This document shows, piece after piece, positions 61,101 to 64,000 of a stretch of 64,000 nucleotides of DNA. A model generated the notes under the pieces. That model did no database searches, was not told the origin of the DNA, and was given only the letters and a program-made list of their open reading frames with translations. Origin of the DNA: Alphaproteobacteria bacterium (lineage in GTDB: Bacteria; Bacteroidota; Bacteroidia; Chitinophagales; Chitinophagaceae); the NCBI GenBank assembly GCA_030053915.1, contig JASGCT010000001.1, positions 62,001-126,000 of the forward strand, in the 5' to 3' direction. Both the position numbers and the translations under genes were made by a program. Numbering within the stretch: the stretch's first letter is position 1; each line of letters opens with the position of its first letter.

Positions 61101-64000
61101 CCCGGGCTTGCCGTATTATACCAACGATAGCTTATTACAGCATTATTTACTCCTGTGCGTGGACTGGTGTTTATGGCTAATGCATCAACTGTTGTATTTT
61201 GACAATATGCCTGGTTTGCTATATTAAGCACCCCGCCACTTGTTATAATGGTTGGGCTTTCATAAATATTAATAAAACCGGTTTTGTTTGAGGTAAACGA
61301 ATCGGAACAACCCGCTATAAATACTCTTAATACGGCTCTATACCATCTGGGGCTTCTAATAGCTGCAGACGGTGAAAAACTTAAGGTTTGGCCAGATGTA
61401 TTAATTAAACTTGTACCAACAAGTGTCCCCAAATTCGCAGCGCTATTTGTATTATCAACGTACCAATTAACATACGGTGCTGGGGTTGAGTTGGTTGGTC
61501 CATTATAAACTACTTGAACTGGCGCTAAAGATTCCGTAGAACAATAATTGGTGTCTATATTGCTTGGGTTAGTTACACTTGGTGTAGCTATGATACTTAT
61601 CTTGGCACTGATATTACTTGTTCCAATACAACCCGCCACGCCATTTTGAACAATCACATAATAATATCTGTCACCGATTCTTGTATCAGGAGTCAACACA
61701 TTACTTGTATTTATTATAACCGAATCCGTAGCTGTATTAATCGAAGAACCGTTAGTATTAGCATACCACGAATACGTAATGGCATTATTTAACACATCGT
61801 TGCCAATGTATCCTAATCTACTAATATTTAATACCAAATTTGCGATCATACTCGTTTGACAATAGGCGATGGTTCTTGTAGGATTTCCCCAGCCCACGCT
61901 TGTATCTATACTAAGCGGAGCGTTCAAAAATTCTGGTTTTCTATAAATATTTATTGTTCCTGTGTTAGAAACCACACTGTCGCAACTACCTATTCCTAAT
62001 CGTAAACTGGCCACTACATAATATCTGTTGGCAGTTCCGTCAATCAAATTGGCTTGGGCTCTTGTTAAATTACTATTTGTAGCATCCATTATTTTTGTAT
62101 CTGTATTAAGGTTTTGAGCTAAGCCAGATTGACGATACCACTGATATTGCAAAGTTGCATCCTCGGAATTAACTACGGTTACCGTTGCGCTTAAATTATT
62201 AATAGTAGGTTCGGTACTACAATAGTTAGCTGTTGCCACAGGTTGCGTACCTACCATGGGTGGGCTATAAACTGCTATTTTACCACTTATACTACTTGTT
62301 CCTGCATTACACTGTGAGGGTCCATTGTTCATGGCTATCATGTAATAATAATTTGTTTTGGCGGTATCTATAAAAGGATTAAAATTTAAGTTATTGCTGG
62401 GTATTACAGCCAAGCCGCTTCCAAGTGCATTTGTAGTACCTTTATACCAGGTGTAAGCAATATTTCCATACGCGTTGGTTACCGTATTGTTTAAACTATA
62501 AGTACTTCGACTTCCAGCACTTGCGTTTAAACAAAATCTTTGCACATTGTCAAATCCAGTTCCTGTGGTAACAGATGGTGGGCTAAACACTTGGATGGCG
62601 CCACTATAACTTGAGGTGCCAAAAGTATTACACCCAGTTGGTGTATAAGTTGTTATAACATAATAATAATTAATACCTGTTAGATTATTTGAAGGCGTGA
62701 TGGATACATAGGTACTACTGGATGCCCCAAAAGCTGTCCCCGAAAAACCAGAACTTGAAGTGCTTTGATACCATTGAACACCATTATTTGAAATCGGCGA
62801 TGGCGCACTACTGGTATCACTAATTGATATTTGTTGAACATTTGGCAAGTTTTGATTAAGGCAATAGTTAGCACTCATGGTTCCACTGCCACCTAAAATT
62901 AATTTTGGTTGGCTATACACTGTTATTTGGATAGGACTTATTAATCCAAACGTATCTGCACAAGTTGTTAATCCGTTATAAACCCAAACCCTATAACTTG
63001 TTGTGCCCGGCACCGCAACACTTGGCGACAAAGTATTTGCACTAGTAGTTTGCAGGGTATTTAGATTTAACCATGTATACACCACACTTCCTGCCGATAC
63101 ATTGCTACTAACCCTTAGAACATTAACCCCAGCGCCAACACAATAACTTTGGTTTGATACATTATTGCCACCGCCACTTGTTTGAAGTGTAGGTCGTTGG
63201 AACACGGTGATAGCGCCACTATAATTACTTTCTACACTATCCGCACAACCACTTGCCGAAACATTATAAACAACAGCTCGATAATAATAAGCGCCATACG
63301 TATTTCTATCAGGTGTATAGTTTGATGGCACATTTGGGGTAATGGAATTATCTGCTACTACAACAACGCCCGTTGTGTTTGGTGCAAAAGAACGATACCA
63401 TTTTACTCTTAATGTAGCACTTGCTGGTCCAATATAAGTAACACTAAGTGGCGTAATAGTTTGATTATCGCAATAAGAAATCGTTGATACACTTGGATTG
63501 TTGGTAATAACAGGTGCCGCGATAATATCAAATTGACGACTATTAGAAGATGGTTGCTTACAATTTAATGAATCTGGTCCATTTTGAACGTTTATTCTAT
63601 AATAATTAGTACCTAATCGTACGTTTTGTGGCTTGTATGTAGCACCTGTTTGACCACTAATGGTGCCTCTAAAAATTTGATTCAAATCTAAAGAATCCCA
63701 GCTAAAGCGTATATCTCTTTTTGTATTACTAAAAATGGGACTACTTAACAAAATACCAATACTATCAACAAGAGATCCTGCACAATAATTTACTACCGAA
63801 CCATCGCCTATAAAATTAGTAGTATAATTAATATTTGAGCCTGCTCCAGTAAATTGCGGTAAGGTATATATATTAATTACAGCATCATTCGATTGGAGGC
63901 TATCGCAACTTAAACCTAAGTTTAAACTTGCTATCGCATAATATCTGTTTTCTGTACCTGCTTCTAAATTTCCTAAACCACTAAAAATAGGATTTAAAGT
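37157..64000 (-). CDS. Giant Ig-like-repeat surface protein with T9SS type B sorting domain (N-terminus beyond window)
   Basis: The frame is open from 64000 to the stop at 37157-37159, giving at least 8947 residues; an internal TTG at 63751 is not the start, since the frame continues unbroken across it. The chain is about 82 modules of roughly 100 residues. A typical module has YCQN or YCxN, then LxV, a QWY or TWY core, a YTP turn, YYYVVVxNGG, a second Cys (xxCxTTSN) and SGxIxVYxxP. This matches Ig-like domains associated with CHU_C proteins; the two cysteines probably form one disulfide per module. A PKD-like module and a CHU_C/type B T9SS domain end the chain, so it should be exported by T9SS and fixed on the surface. 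SprB, the gliding adhesin of Flavobacterium johnsoniae (about 6,500 residues), is a model; whether this protein serves gliding or attachment is inference. Confidence 0.9.
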   Translation of the reverse strand, partial: TLNPIFSGLGNLEAGTENRYYAIASLNLGLSCDSLQSNDAVINIYTLPQFTGAGSNINYTTNFIGDGSVVNYCAGSLVDSIGILLSSPIFSNTKRDIRFSWDSLDLNQIFRGTISGQTGATYKPQNVRLGTNYYRINVQNGPDSLNCKQPSSNSRQFDIIAAPVITNNPSVSTISYCDNQTITPLSVTYIGPASATLRVKWYRSFAPNTTGVVVVADNSITPNVPSNYTPDRNTYGAYYYRAVVYNVSASGCADSVESNYSGAITVFQRPTLQTSGGGNNVSNQSYCVGAGVNVLRVSSNVSAGSVVYTWLNLNTLQTTSANTLSPSVAVPGTTSYRVWVYNGLTTCADTFGLISPIQITVYSQPKLILGGSGTMSANYCLNQNLPNVQQISISDTSSAPSPISNNGVQWYQSTSSSGFSGTAFGASSSTYVSITPSNNLTGINYYYVITTYTPTGCNTFGTSSYSGAIQVFSPPSVTTGTGFDNVQRFCLNASAGSRSTYSLNNTVTNAYGNIAYTWYKGTTNALGSGLAVIPSNNLNFNPFIDTAKTNYYYMIAMNNGPSQCNAGTSSISGKIAVYSPPMVGTQPVATANYCSTEPTINNLSATVTVVNSEDATLQYQWYRQSGLAQNLNTDTKIMDATNSNLTRAQANLIDGTANRYYVVASLRLGIGSCDSVVSNTGTINIYRKPEFLNAPLSIDTSVGWGNPTRTIAYCQTSMIANLVLNISRLGYIGNDVLNNAITYSWYANTNGSSINTATDSVIINTSNVLTPDTRIGDRYYYVIVQNGVAGCIGTSNISAKISIIATPSVTNPSNIDTNYCSTESLAPVQVVYNGPTNSTPAPYVNWYVDNTNSAANLGTLVGTSLINTSGQTLSFSPSAAIRSPRWYRAVLRVFIAGCSDSFTSNKTGFINIYESPTIITSGGVLNIANQAYCQNTTVDALAINTSPRTGVNNAVISYRWYNTASPGTTLGTDSFYRPIITANGTSNYRVQVRNFKANCVAELGNDIVISVVKQPQVFLDNNAAAKYCLNSNNPTVISFIARDNNTAPNLATPINFAYYSNTNSNNSGGTQIISTPGGYFNRAPSTSAVGRLFYYAVGRYQEKGCDATSGATSLATGAIEVYAEPTLTISNFNAANYCVGNSGSRMSSALTILVNNGGYGNLSYTWFRSTDNIINNGNDAAVAPGDTTSYQPYIDVTGNFYYYASINNGGPLVCGVDTSTTTSGRIGIYRQPTITTQPYIIREYCSTVPQGTINNNPITIVANADNLPPGGLVYRWYKNTGVNTLVAGATTTSFTPTFSGIGSLVLGTDNIYFGVASLNLGLTCDSINSNSATISIYRKPDLTPGTGNVPYTNNYSGVDLSFCSGAIIDSIGVIINGSILNNDSKKAFRYFWDSLDQNQVQPGNSRIVGENLLYYRPQNARIGSNYYKISVQNGPDSINCITQGENSRRYNIIATPRIIQQPSNADISYCQNSTITPLEIIYVGPNTATARIKWYRTLDRTTNNSVLISSDGAISPGAASSYTPSNGLVGRYYYRAVIYNIGASGCVDSVVTDFSGGVTVYSSPIITELNNFNLNRKFCASPTINARASYTFTTSVSNGYGSLVYGWYKNTTQTNSNGLLIGSSNSNTFDPFIDTANTRYYYMVVSNGGPAGCNVATSSTSGYVAVYSAPIITNQPIVSVDFCSDAAINTLPPLNTLATATNTDFATIQYQWYKQTGTVRNRLTDTLVIGANTTQYPVEQVIYGGNAYSGVVNRYYAVASLKNNLPACDSIISNTSVLNIYSKPIVGVNISLSNTWGNTSSTPQIYCQGIPADSLAILTSSLANQPLNSISYRWFQLDAAQANDSSLASVQINFYRPPTNRVRDNYFYAFIKNGPLTLSGCETRLITSKEIRVIAAPLITVQPYNNDTSYCDNATPRSLTITYVGPGTPTIRWYIDNSSNANSYGNFVSGSQSNISSGVVSNAFTPSTSEYRTVWYRALVSGVGTQGCSDSVWSNKTGQIVVYQRPTLIATYATAFNYCIAAPNPTTLIAGSTVLNGSNNANITYRWRDIDNGTLFPAGNPDNAFTPVINNVGTRRYRAIVQNTIPTCVDSAGTSRDVTVTVTRQPLLTLTGAAALDYCLGTSTITPISITDANVDNLPTLSSLSWYRDSNNLGVNGTLFGSPVTSYGATIPDVSVAGESYYYAIGTYSQTGCNGTSNYSGRIAVFNSPSITAVNPGAYRYCAVVGGLADIALSTSIVNAYGTVIYTWFKTIDPVATGGTMQIGSQATFKPALDSAVSRYFYAVANNGGPVGCNTSTSAVFGRIDVYSAPTITLQPRDTSYCSINNFRDLTTNAAAVNITGTTIGYRWYRQNINLNQNGTVITAGVNNNSLQFLKDLNYTEGVNNNYYYVRAYLTGINLPACDSVSSGPLPANIRVYVQPTIDSMSNYQNTSYCLNFPSRSFVANIKPYTNNLLNYQWYKSYNSTIGSDSLLPNTNNANFAPYTDSANVRYYYVVITNNQVGNLSGCVTTSNISGSITVIEAPIVSNLPTMPATGVNYCSNSSGITPLTVTYTGPLGSTPTYIWESSTRSDFSQNVDTVQNVTTVVNQNSYTPRIVPANTYYYRVRINIAGVINTGCPSSIISNVSYPINNYTLPNLVPMPLMANTYCINTSVDLVNTLRVNETAVGPAPGTNKSNLTYQWYRSSDNVYANGVAVVAANATSFKPTVAEVDTSFYYIVATNGFVGCRATSDINLARIAVFDTPTITAVLNGGRYCINNTTPTWTINVTPLRPDMFIWYRDDNNTGRTGTQIATGDNYQPRYTVAGRSYYYFTILYNDAIGCNRTSGYSGAVDIYAKPSVNVVGDFTTLKKYCAQVGSRGDNLIVSTNNNGLGTLNYTWYKSYDNVYGNDDAVSVPPTSTNQYGPPTDSSVSRYYYVIVNNGSGLSGLGGCDTAMSLISGRINVYSAPTISLVTPNNLTYCSSETIAALTVSAAAVNTTDVPAGLQYQWFKNTTASTSLGTIINNVAIGSNASNLTPQIDNVVINNAATNYFYAVAYLGNGLVCDSVRSSLITLNVYVTPTVTNPTTASITYCQNANPAAIQALRVIASLTPSGGNADLKYTWYRNTRNDPNQNTPLLETTDSLRPNTNRPLNDTSTYYVIVYNKIPRCADTSNNSGNVIIKTLPAVSSIDGTSYQYCVNEIPANVTTIAAPNFGGATLTYDWYDSNALTQVSTRLTVSGDLSPPTNVVGARYYRVVANVTGLVGCPTNSISSNLSGRITIYGKPRIVGTSGFGAVSYCQTFEPGRILVTSFDIGVIGDTIWTWYRAPNSNSPQGATDALAIQNALKITNENRGETSNSLLPRTSNIDTVRYFVILSNGATATNLRSCSADTSDLTGNIIVNPIPLITRSLRTRDTFVCISEAIKLSLRATANGPLAYKWYRIRTQPNGMKDTLTTLTEPTDSFTQLANSAGVNVGDTIRYYVVVTLAGQCFTVSEVSGRIIITGNPSPGIVNSFNARYCQGNQGSFIKSTGQQLGQGGGSFEYLWQISFDYNPNTSMGNFTTLLGESSDSLKPNTNNVGDQYYRVIYTQANGGCKTTSAVSAPIVVNLTPQPLSITKGNKAQCQSNTLLSTDTFYATFSKGRINNYNYQWYYFETQSGEEAYKRVITGQNYTVSASQDTSIFFVPSRFVFDTIYFRVIVIDGNTCTSTSQISGQYIVLRNPTIESFTRSGDTAYCVNQPSNIGSHRVTASGAGTLTYNWYKAPNIIDTGIDITTPANRNGDGVNNLASTSSILVSASDSSYYYAKVTQQVGNCSFNTLRSSLVLVYGQPAVSIDQSANQLFCQYQTSTPLTTTLNLTNGRVGRITYQWYNNGSNSVLSSGAPSVVGAITSSYAPPTNAVGSFYYYVIINNGGPMGCNMATSLISPNVLVLAKPTIDAMGQPNVTTQTLCQRTNTFVLSVNGSSNNGNNLTYRWFSTKNDQRSGFTEILVGGDAATLVVPTNLIDTNQYFVIINNGADPRCANDTSNLSGKIFIRSSPLISASNQDRIYCKNDAATTLNITATPGAVSLNVVANIQQYQWFRNTNNLRSPMATRVFNNASTTATTSSYTPVTNVADTFWYYVVATNTNNCTDTSVSFARLQINTKPFSVRPQSAVYKYCQADGPTNSMIVYDTISVRANVNEEVPSNQLTYAWYKSKTPTFNVATPIESAVVDNNPTITKYFSRQFDINVPDSFYYYVISTNAWGCSDTTMLSTYFEVASQPIIAVTPPSVNRRYCYVAGNASDGLSFTRIAGTVPNNYTWYRDTNTIIVNSYNGVPVVQNVFSYNPPLQNPPINKGIYGYYIKYLYGTANCYDSTAYIAFDTVFNSPSFTMHPNPTPVSYCLNANQNALSIAVNANGGYSQALTYQWFVRDLIASTNTMIPGQTSLSYTPPNNDPIGVKQYYVIAYNGSGLSACNNTTSNLSGFDTVYTTPVLTLTPISRSLCVSDNVVNLLAVAATANKPGNPLFYQWYFTYNSTDNQNGTPLSGATTTTYTPSTLDTSKRYYYVVVTNGGLNASCNTVRSAAGTNVTVNPKPQITPETGFSVNRNYCQNLTSEVIPLKISVKAGPKVADNPLPTVVRYEWYNASRVLQNQVTPVGMSNTGMDSLFPNISTVGANTYYVVVYNENCRDSSTNSGIITVNSRPSVMDTANFRNTRLYCINTPMAGVSPLILTQVAGLTYRWYVKSINDRLASGGTPTNFVSSTLYPPTNVRGTYFYYLEVANGSCINYTPLSDSIIISAPNITTQPDANRVVITLGQPLVPLSVQVVETRVKYQWNVAPDSSYLSASRMSIQGATLSSYLPSNTLDGTSYYWVNVTDTTTSCVNSSNISGARIVQAPPVITMQPGVPGFTNATYCKNDVINFTVVANLNGATGTSLEYRWYRCTGSQPTYTDTVYVGSNATYNVPSSTPGLYYYFVKVLNRNSRLEVNSIFDTVRIYSAPIITTNSYSSNFNNPTNYCLNNSPAGILNLRITNTIENNFGVIKNHWYKTKMNSYSGYELSTTTRPSLFNDARDTIITPAVDTTGAYYYYAVYEIAAAPIACRYTTSNLSGVIRVYNKPRINAQISNAAVQYCINVTSTPLTITASLDSNVGTLTYRWFKISNITNYKNTTTGEIMNEIFNSIAPITSSTDSSFYYTVLSNSSGLAACDTSVSILGGNIKVYNNPVIITDINNADINYCTQALGGIPTNLIVTSNTAGGIGNLSYQWFKTTVDQNSGGSVYGNAQRMQAPDVSSPQTSYYYLVIDNNTIAGASCRYTTSRVSGKIAVYTSPVITNDLNYRRYPQSLTFCQGERPDTISVVGNTGGTGTLKYVWYRNSSQNNSTGNRYDSNTTGIYYPSSNFDTALYYYAVLNNGGPANCSMTPTRVSGLFTVNTGATITLGPTYTTPRNYCENQMNVPDFDISVTTKPGSTISYSWYYTNTAVTTGGTKISGPNSSVGYAPPVDSVNLGSRYYYMVATVTFSGTVCESPTPNPTGQVSVFALPRITAQPNASDISYCINNFGYTPLAITASIPINSAGVVNHQWYVNSIKDTANASIISGATSTTRTPSNVTAGNFWYFDIIRNSANGACQTTSSLSGRISVYASPIISPEIVNSTNYDYCINTPPDQILPISIGAQLVNNIGTLSYKWYKKTNTSPNAFNGWQVLSDADGTISNETTIYPNVDTNAIRRYYVVVDNGYNGAQTGCRYTTSNITGRVSTYAIPTIQATNFNSSQDTFYIVNDVARPLTITGSLNGGPGTVNYTWFRNSLQSTSGATQLNSGSNLSSFSPPTNVSDSSYYYVVIDNQFPATGIGSNCRVANPYFSGKVIVYNRITITPVNLAGTSYCRTSSAPDNSTPLSITANANGLGTLTYQWYRNTTNSNTGGVAVPGATSNTYTPDQSIVRTLYYYVVVTNVNIPAINQARWQTSSVSGAINVYSNPTITKQVSDTNRTYCQFDPNVISLNVVANNSGLGSINYSWYSNTIINQFVGSILVVPASESATTYQPDNSVTGTKYYYVIVTNPGAPEACKYTTSNFSGFYLINPGATISNPVNFSSPFNYCKNQSSGVNTLSVTAQGTNLEYQWFANSQERNTDGWAISNLKNIGANSNAITPDVDSVLVRYYYIVVTDRNGAACSTTSAVSRAVNVFGVPAINSSSLVARDYCVNAFSTFPLNISASLEAAPSTTVAINYQWYSDTVFRQTSANAISTGVGLNTINPNVSVASKRYYYAILRNNSNQNCVTTSALSGLIQVFASPVVTVAPEFLQNKQVCVNQDFNLTANASLVNNVGTLGYTWYYCDDASFTNSVAVQNSNNSSITTRYLTASSKYYYITVTNGGPAAACNISTSSLSGRFDVYATPTVTAPTGAVTICQYAPINQLPITSVQATTGGTGVIRYQWYQTEVQGDPGVGGFLIPNQTATFYQPDADTVGSFYYYVVIANGGPATCNIKTSATSGLYKINSAARIVQQPSSNPGIVEYCQNPNNAVAGVTPLTISATTASGNVPTYNWFKTEQRNTNSGYSVANGLNNNYTPQIDSAIDIYYYVVVNNTEGGVTCGTTSNLSSQFKIYAQPSVTSGANFSSNVYCLNDNTDNTRVGVNVSFTKTKAGATQSINYQWYLSSVYADTTTGNAIIDGSGSQATYGPSTTTAGRRYYYVVASNALRGTCNAKSFTTLFKDVFERPIIDSLDNRFLTARSYCRSDLDADSLKVYASFPGQMSLGGNLSYQWLRGTVNDISSLSSISGGVGYGIRPYTTSLAASSYYLAVIISNPLTAPLACRTNTSLVSGKIDVYVPPTTNPAGQNYSSNWNTALTTCNPQQLQNFTGPNPTLQGFSNLPLRYQWYRNSRRDTIGGITIDMLGANNAVGTIQPGTSTPAIFYRPVQLGTWFYYYIITNDAAPEGCKTAISLNVSQSVTAGITINQAPVITYPSDFSQPQTVCQTTSGSSARSFSITVDPTSYTGNISYTWYKNNTSTFATAQQNQTNANDGSGRTTASFTPSTTIATTVTSFNRYFFVVVSASNCATTSNATGLYTVDATPAIIAQNNVLNGNVYCNTETANTLKVGNNFSGSAFNYQWFSSFDSTNAYTTSVAETFQANDSFFVPQITTASRKYYYITIANANNTSCRVTSGVSGAIISYAEPVIFNQPSAAEKKYCFGASLTDTDSLKIQATNGGYGTISYKWVRYTSPLVQTDVPNSNSSGFLPRTDAVGEASYYAVVSNGSPKPACATRISSNSGLIKVYRAPVITTNVSPNPQSNLCQYSTPVSLFISDNNGGYGTNTYQWFSSASATNVGGVSLDGQTRSSYTPSTLVSNTRLYYYVVVNNGGPANCGVTASSVSGEVFVSPSPVITTQPNNIDQGFCQGGTAEPFNIVVNQNNGGVTTAQWFGNSNRSFVGSFPVNGATSISFSPPTLTSGQNFYYAIVTNTSNCSDTSDFSGIVSVSAQPSIESGNQPLSFQAACQNISSGVQILSAFPRDGVGTPTYQWYYNNTNSVDIATATRIDGANFASYNPSVATTGTRYYFVNITYPTASCNPVKSNTATVVVNAFPSITNNVSSASANYCVNDLSVTNLSVTAQVTGGGTLNFQWYENNVSNTSNAQAIAGVNARGTNYTPLVNTASQKYYFVVVSNSIGAFSCAATSNVSGLVSVFNLPTIDPSGQPSGIDQNYVQNQDPTPLTVTVNPGSGTFVGYQWYKASQADYNSGEAVQTLDATSAQFKPITTTISDNYYFVVANNENNLKACYVTSNFSGLIRVINSTSIFIPDSITAYNYCQFTVPAAVVTYSFALSSGSATRIQWFQNTSKTYLGATRLPNDTLLSFNPITTSIGTYYYFVVVTTSNGSVSTSNFTGAVSIISSPTFNLTPPSEVKYCVNGVAQPLVYTTTGSSQPVFTWFINSQNANVGGTPIPGETDGSYTPTVNLTGVRYYYVTAVFNGGGGSCNSIIGPVVAVQVYQQPTISSNPVTTATYCQGNNGQPAAAITFTASNGGYGNNTIRWYKRTNSQSAQLIPNETLTTYIPSTAAIDTSYYFATLENGGQQGCNTVQTTESRVIISGSPVITRQPDSAQYDLSANTVKALSVDATTGGGILTYRWFSSPVRATVNGAFTDSTRSSFVPKVNSLGITYYYVVLDNGTSAACRTVTSIAVPVKVFAQPQIVVQPKDSSYCNQGITVPLLVRIAPVTGIRVYYQWYSNSLNNTNSGIAINGATDSFYTPTSLNPSAAPITTYYYCVITNDGPDGVNRAVTRAAAIIVDNLNTFSLNFASSNSQTVCRDGTALPITLSASSATQSAISSLMYRWYESTVKTNSGGTLITNPTNGNGTAITRYTPSTSNIGTKYYYVIASGNFNNQTKCNTITSAIATLNVFGAPIVTKNISDTSYCSGEVVRPLEISYLKEGTRVSINWFRNTSKSTIGAVNLNSYDTIYRPENILDSIIYYAVLLDSASIPGCNTTYTNFAAVNISSKPVLTNSTVNFCSGQPINITLNSSVINTRITWIRYPNVRIQNDTARGVGIINETIVDTSGLSDPLNITYYIDLVAPKGCANLASPYIITINPTPQVKNVGVDRRYCVSNNGSPTVTEPLNIELTISSASVNWRQTNPTIGLNATNGIGTIPSFTINQSINRITYDTFRAIPVLGICVGRETDVAYYSVSPSIGNLQARLQGRQSNTVCQGSNPNLRAFYPTGGLIQGTRYTWTKSLTMNGTYSGIGTTTDTLFRGPIQTDSVAFYRVIAEFGCAATSNILAVRAIYNPIVRILPSTNTIGIVPNSSISFTADIIDTVLGIYKATRMSYLWSDSLGTILPSDENNVSQTFLANRISNTNKFTVTATSLDNSCEASSSIRVVVNDSILYPLISTNNILTPNGDNRNDVFEITDYSTFRSRGYKISFKLFNSFGKELLSEVDNFSRWDGTIDGQTVNTGIYYFNIIVTKDNTASGGGENDLIIKNRGTITVITN
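37160..37475 (-). other. CHU_C / gliding-motility-type T9SS sorting domain
   Basis: The last 105 residues of the giant protein begin near ILTPNGDNRNDVFEI, the hallmark of the type B (TIGR04131, PF13585) domain, and continue with FKLFNSFGKELL, WDGTIDG and TGIYYFNIIV. This domain directs export through T9SS; type B cargo often needs a PorP/SprF-type partner, which is not in the window. Confidence 0.93.
37476..37770 (-). other. PKD-like module before the sorting domain
   Basis: About 95 residues without the YC start (ISFTADIIDTVLGI, YLWSDSLGT, KFTVTATSLDNSCEAS) resemble a PKD or Ig-like spacer. It separates the cysteine-paired modules from the sorting domain. Confidence 0.6.
54866..63907 (-). 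repeat. Six-module super-repeat (about 640 residues) in the giant protein
   Basis: Take the Cys-Asp-Ser codons of the F-type module as a marker. They occur at 63899, 61976, 60023, 58691, 56789 and 54866, giving steps of 1923, 1953, 1332, 1902 and 1923 bases. Each full step holds six module types in the same order. Type A often has NGPDS or a similar turn; B has TYVGP and SGCADS; C has a YRVxVxN-like end; D has TGCNxTS; E has NAYG and NGGPxxCN; F has CDSxxSN. The 1332-base step lacks exactly the C and D types, a difference of 591 bases (197 residues). Confidence 0.85.

Noticed and set aside
38231-62874. Many open frames of 60-106 codons on both strands within the giant gene
   Set aside because: They lie inside the 27 kb frame, lack promoters and signal peptides, and follow from the repeated codons of the Ig modules on the other frames.
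63751-63753. Start codon of the giant protein at TTG 63751
   Set aside because: The same frame is open for 83 further codons to the window edge and encodes the expected start of the same Ig module, so the true start lies outside the window.
37771-64000. Array of repeats resembling a CRISPR by spacing at first sight
   Set aside because: The repeated unit is a protein module of about 300 bases with diverged DNA; there are no short identical repeats with unique spacers and no cas genes.

Overview
The window is AT-rich DNA from a member of the Bacteroidota. Four things point there: repeated promoter motifs of the form TAnnTTTG a short way upstream of genes, two kinds of type IX secretion (T9SS) C-terminal sorting domain, a TonB-dependent receptor with an N-terminal carboxypeptidase-like domain, and many exported enzymes with signal peptides ending in SQ or AQ. 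The genus cannot be fixed from the sequence alone.

Layout. Bases 1-1531 hold a PQQ-type sugar dehydrogenase and the start of a small cytochrome c. Bases 1622-3169 encode a helical protein of unknown function, followed by a 2.56 kb cassette (3225-5782). The cassette carries a small lipoprotein, a seven-bladed WD40 lipoprotein and an outer-membrane beta-barrel-like protein. It is bracketed by a perfect 59-bp direct repeat copied from the 3' end of the next gene, typA. Bases 7747-19240 are a mixed block: a BNR-type lipoprotein, a sugar transporter, a secreted M4 metallopeptidase with a T9SS tail, ssb, a DUF885 protein, a SWIM-protein remnant, a TonB receptor, an NTF2-like secreted protein that seems to start at ATT, and a 56-residue protein with a palindromic operator candidate. 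Bases 19372-23737 form a tight four-gene operon in the order rpiB, M28 peptidase, S10 peptidase, rsgA. Next come tRNA-Cys, a FucP/NagP-like transporter, a pyrimidine-dimer glycosylase, and an amino-sugar operon (GH20 hexosaminidase, NagX-like acyltransferase, SIS protein) at 26872-31334. After a TPR protein, gyrB-pheS-recO form a housekeeping operon at 32401-36164.

The last 27 kb (37157-64000) is one open frame on the minus strand that is still open at the window edge, so the protein has at least 8947 residues. It consists of about 82 Ig-like modules of roughly 100 residues, most with a paired-cysteine pattern, then a PKD-like module and a gliding-motility-type (CHU_C, type B) T9SS sorting domain. 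This is the hallmark of a giant surface adhesin. Its N-terminal half in this window has a higher-order repeat: a six-module block of about 640 residues recurs five times, and one copy has lost exactly two modules. A glutathione peroxidase and a globin follow it on the same strand with gaps of only about 10 bases.

The genes suggest a heterotrophic surface-living bacterium that breaks down proteins and amino-sugar polymers outside the cell and builds very large surface fibres. The two most unusual structures are the super-repeat inside the giant adhesin and the cassette inserted at the end of typA.
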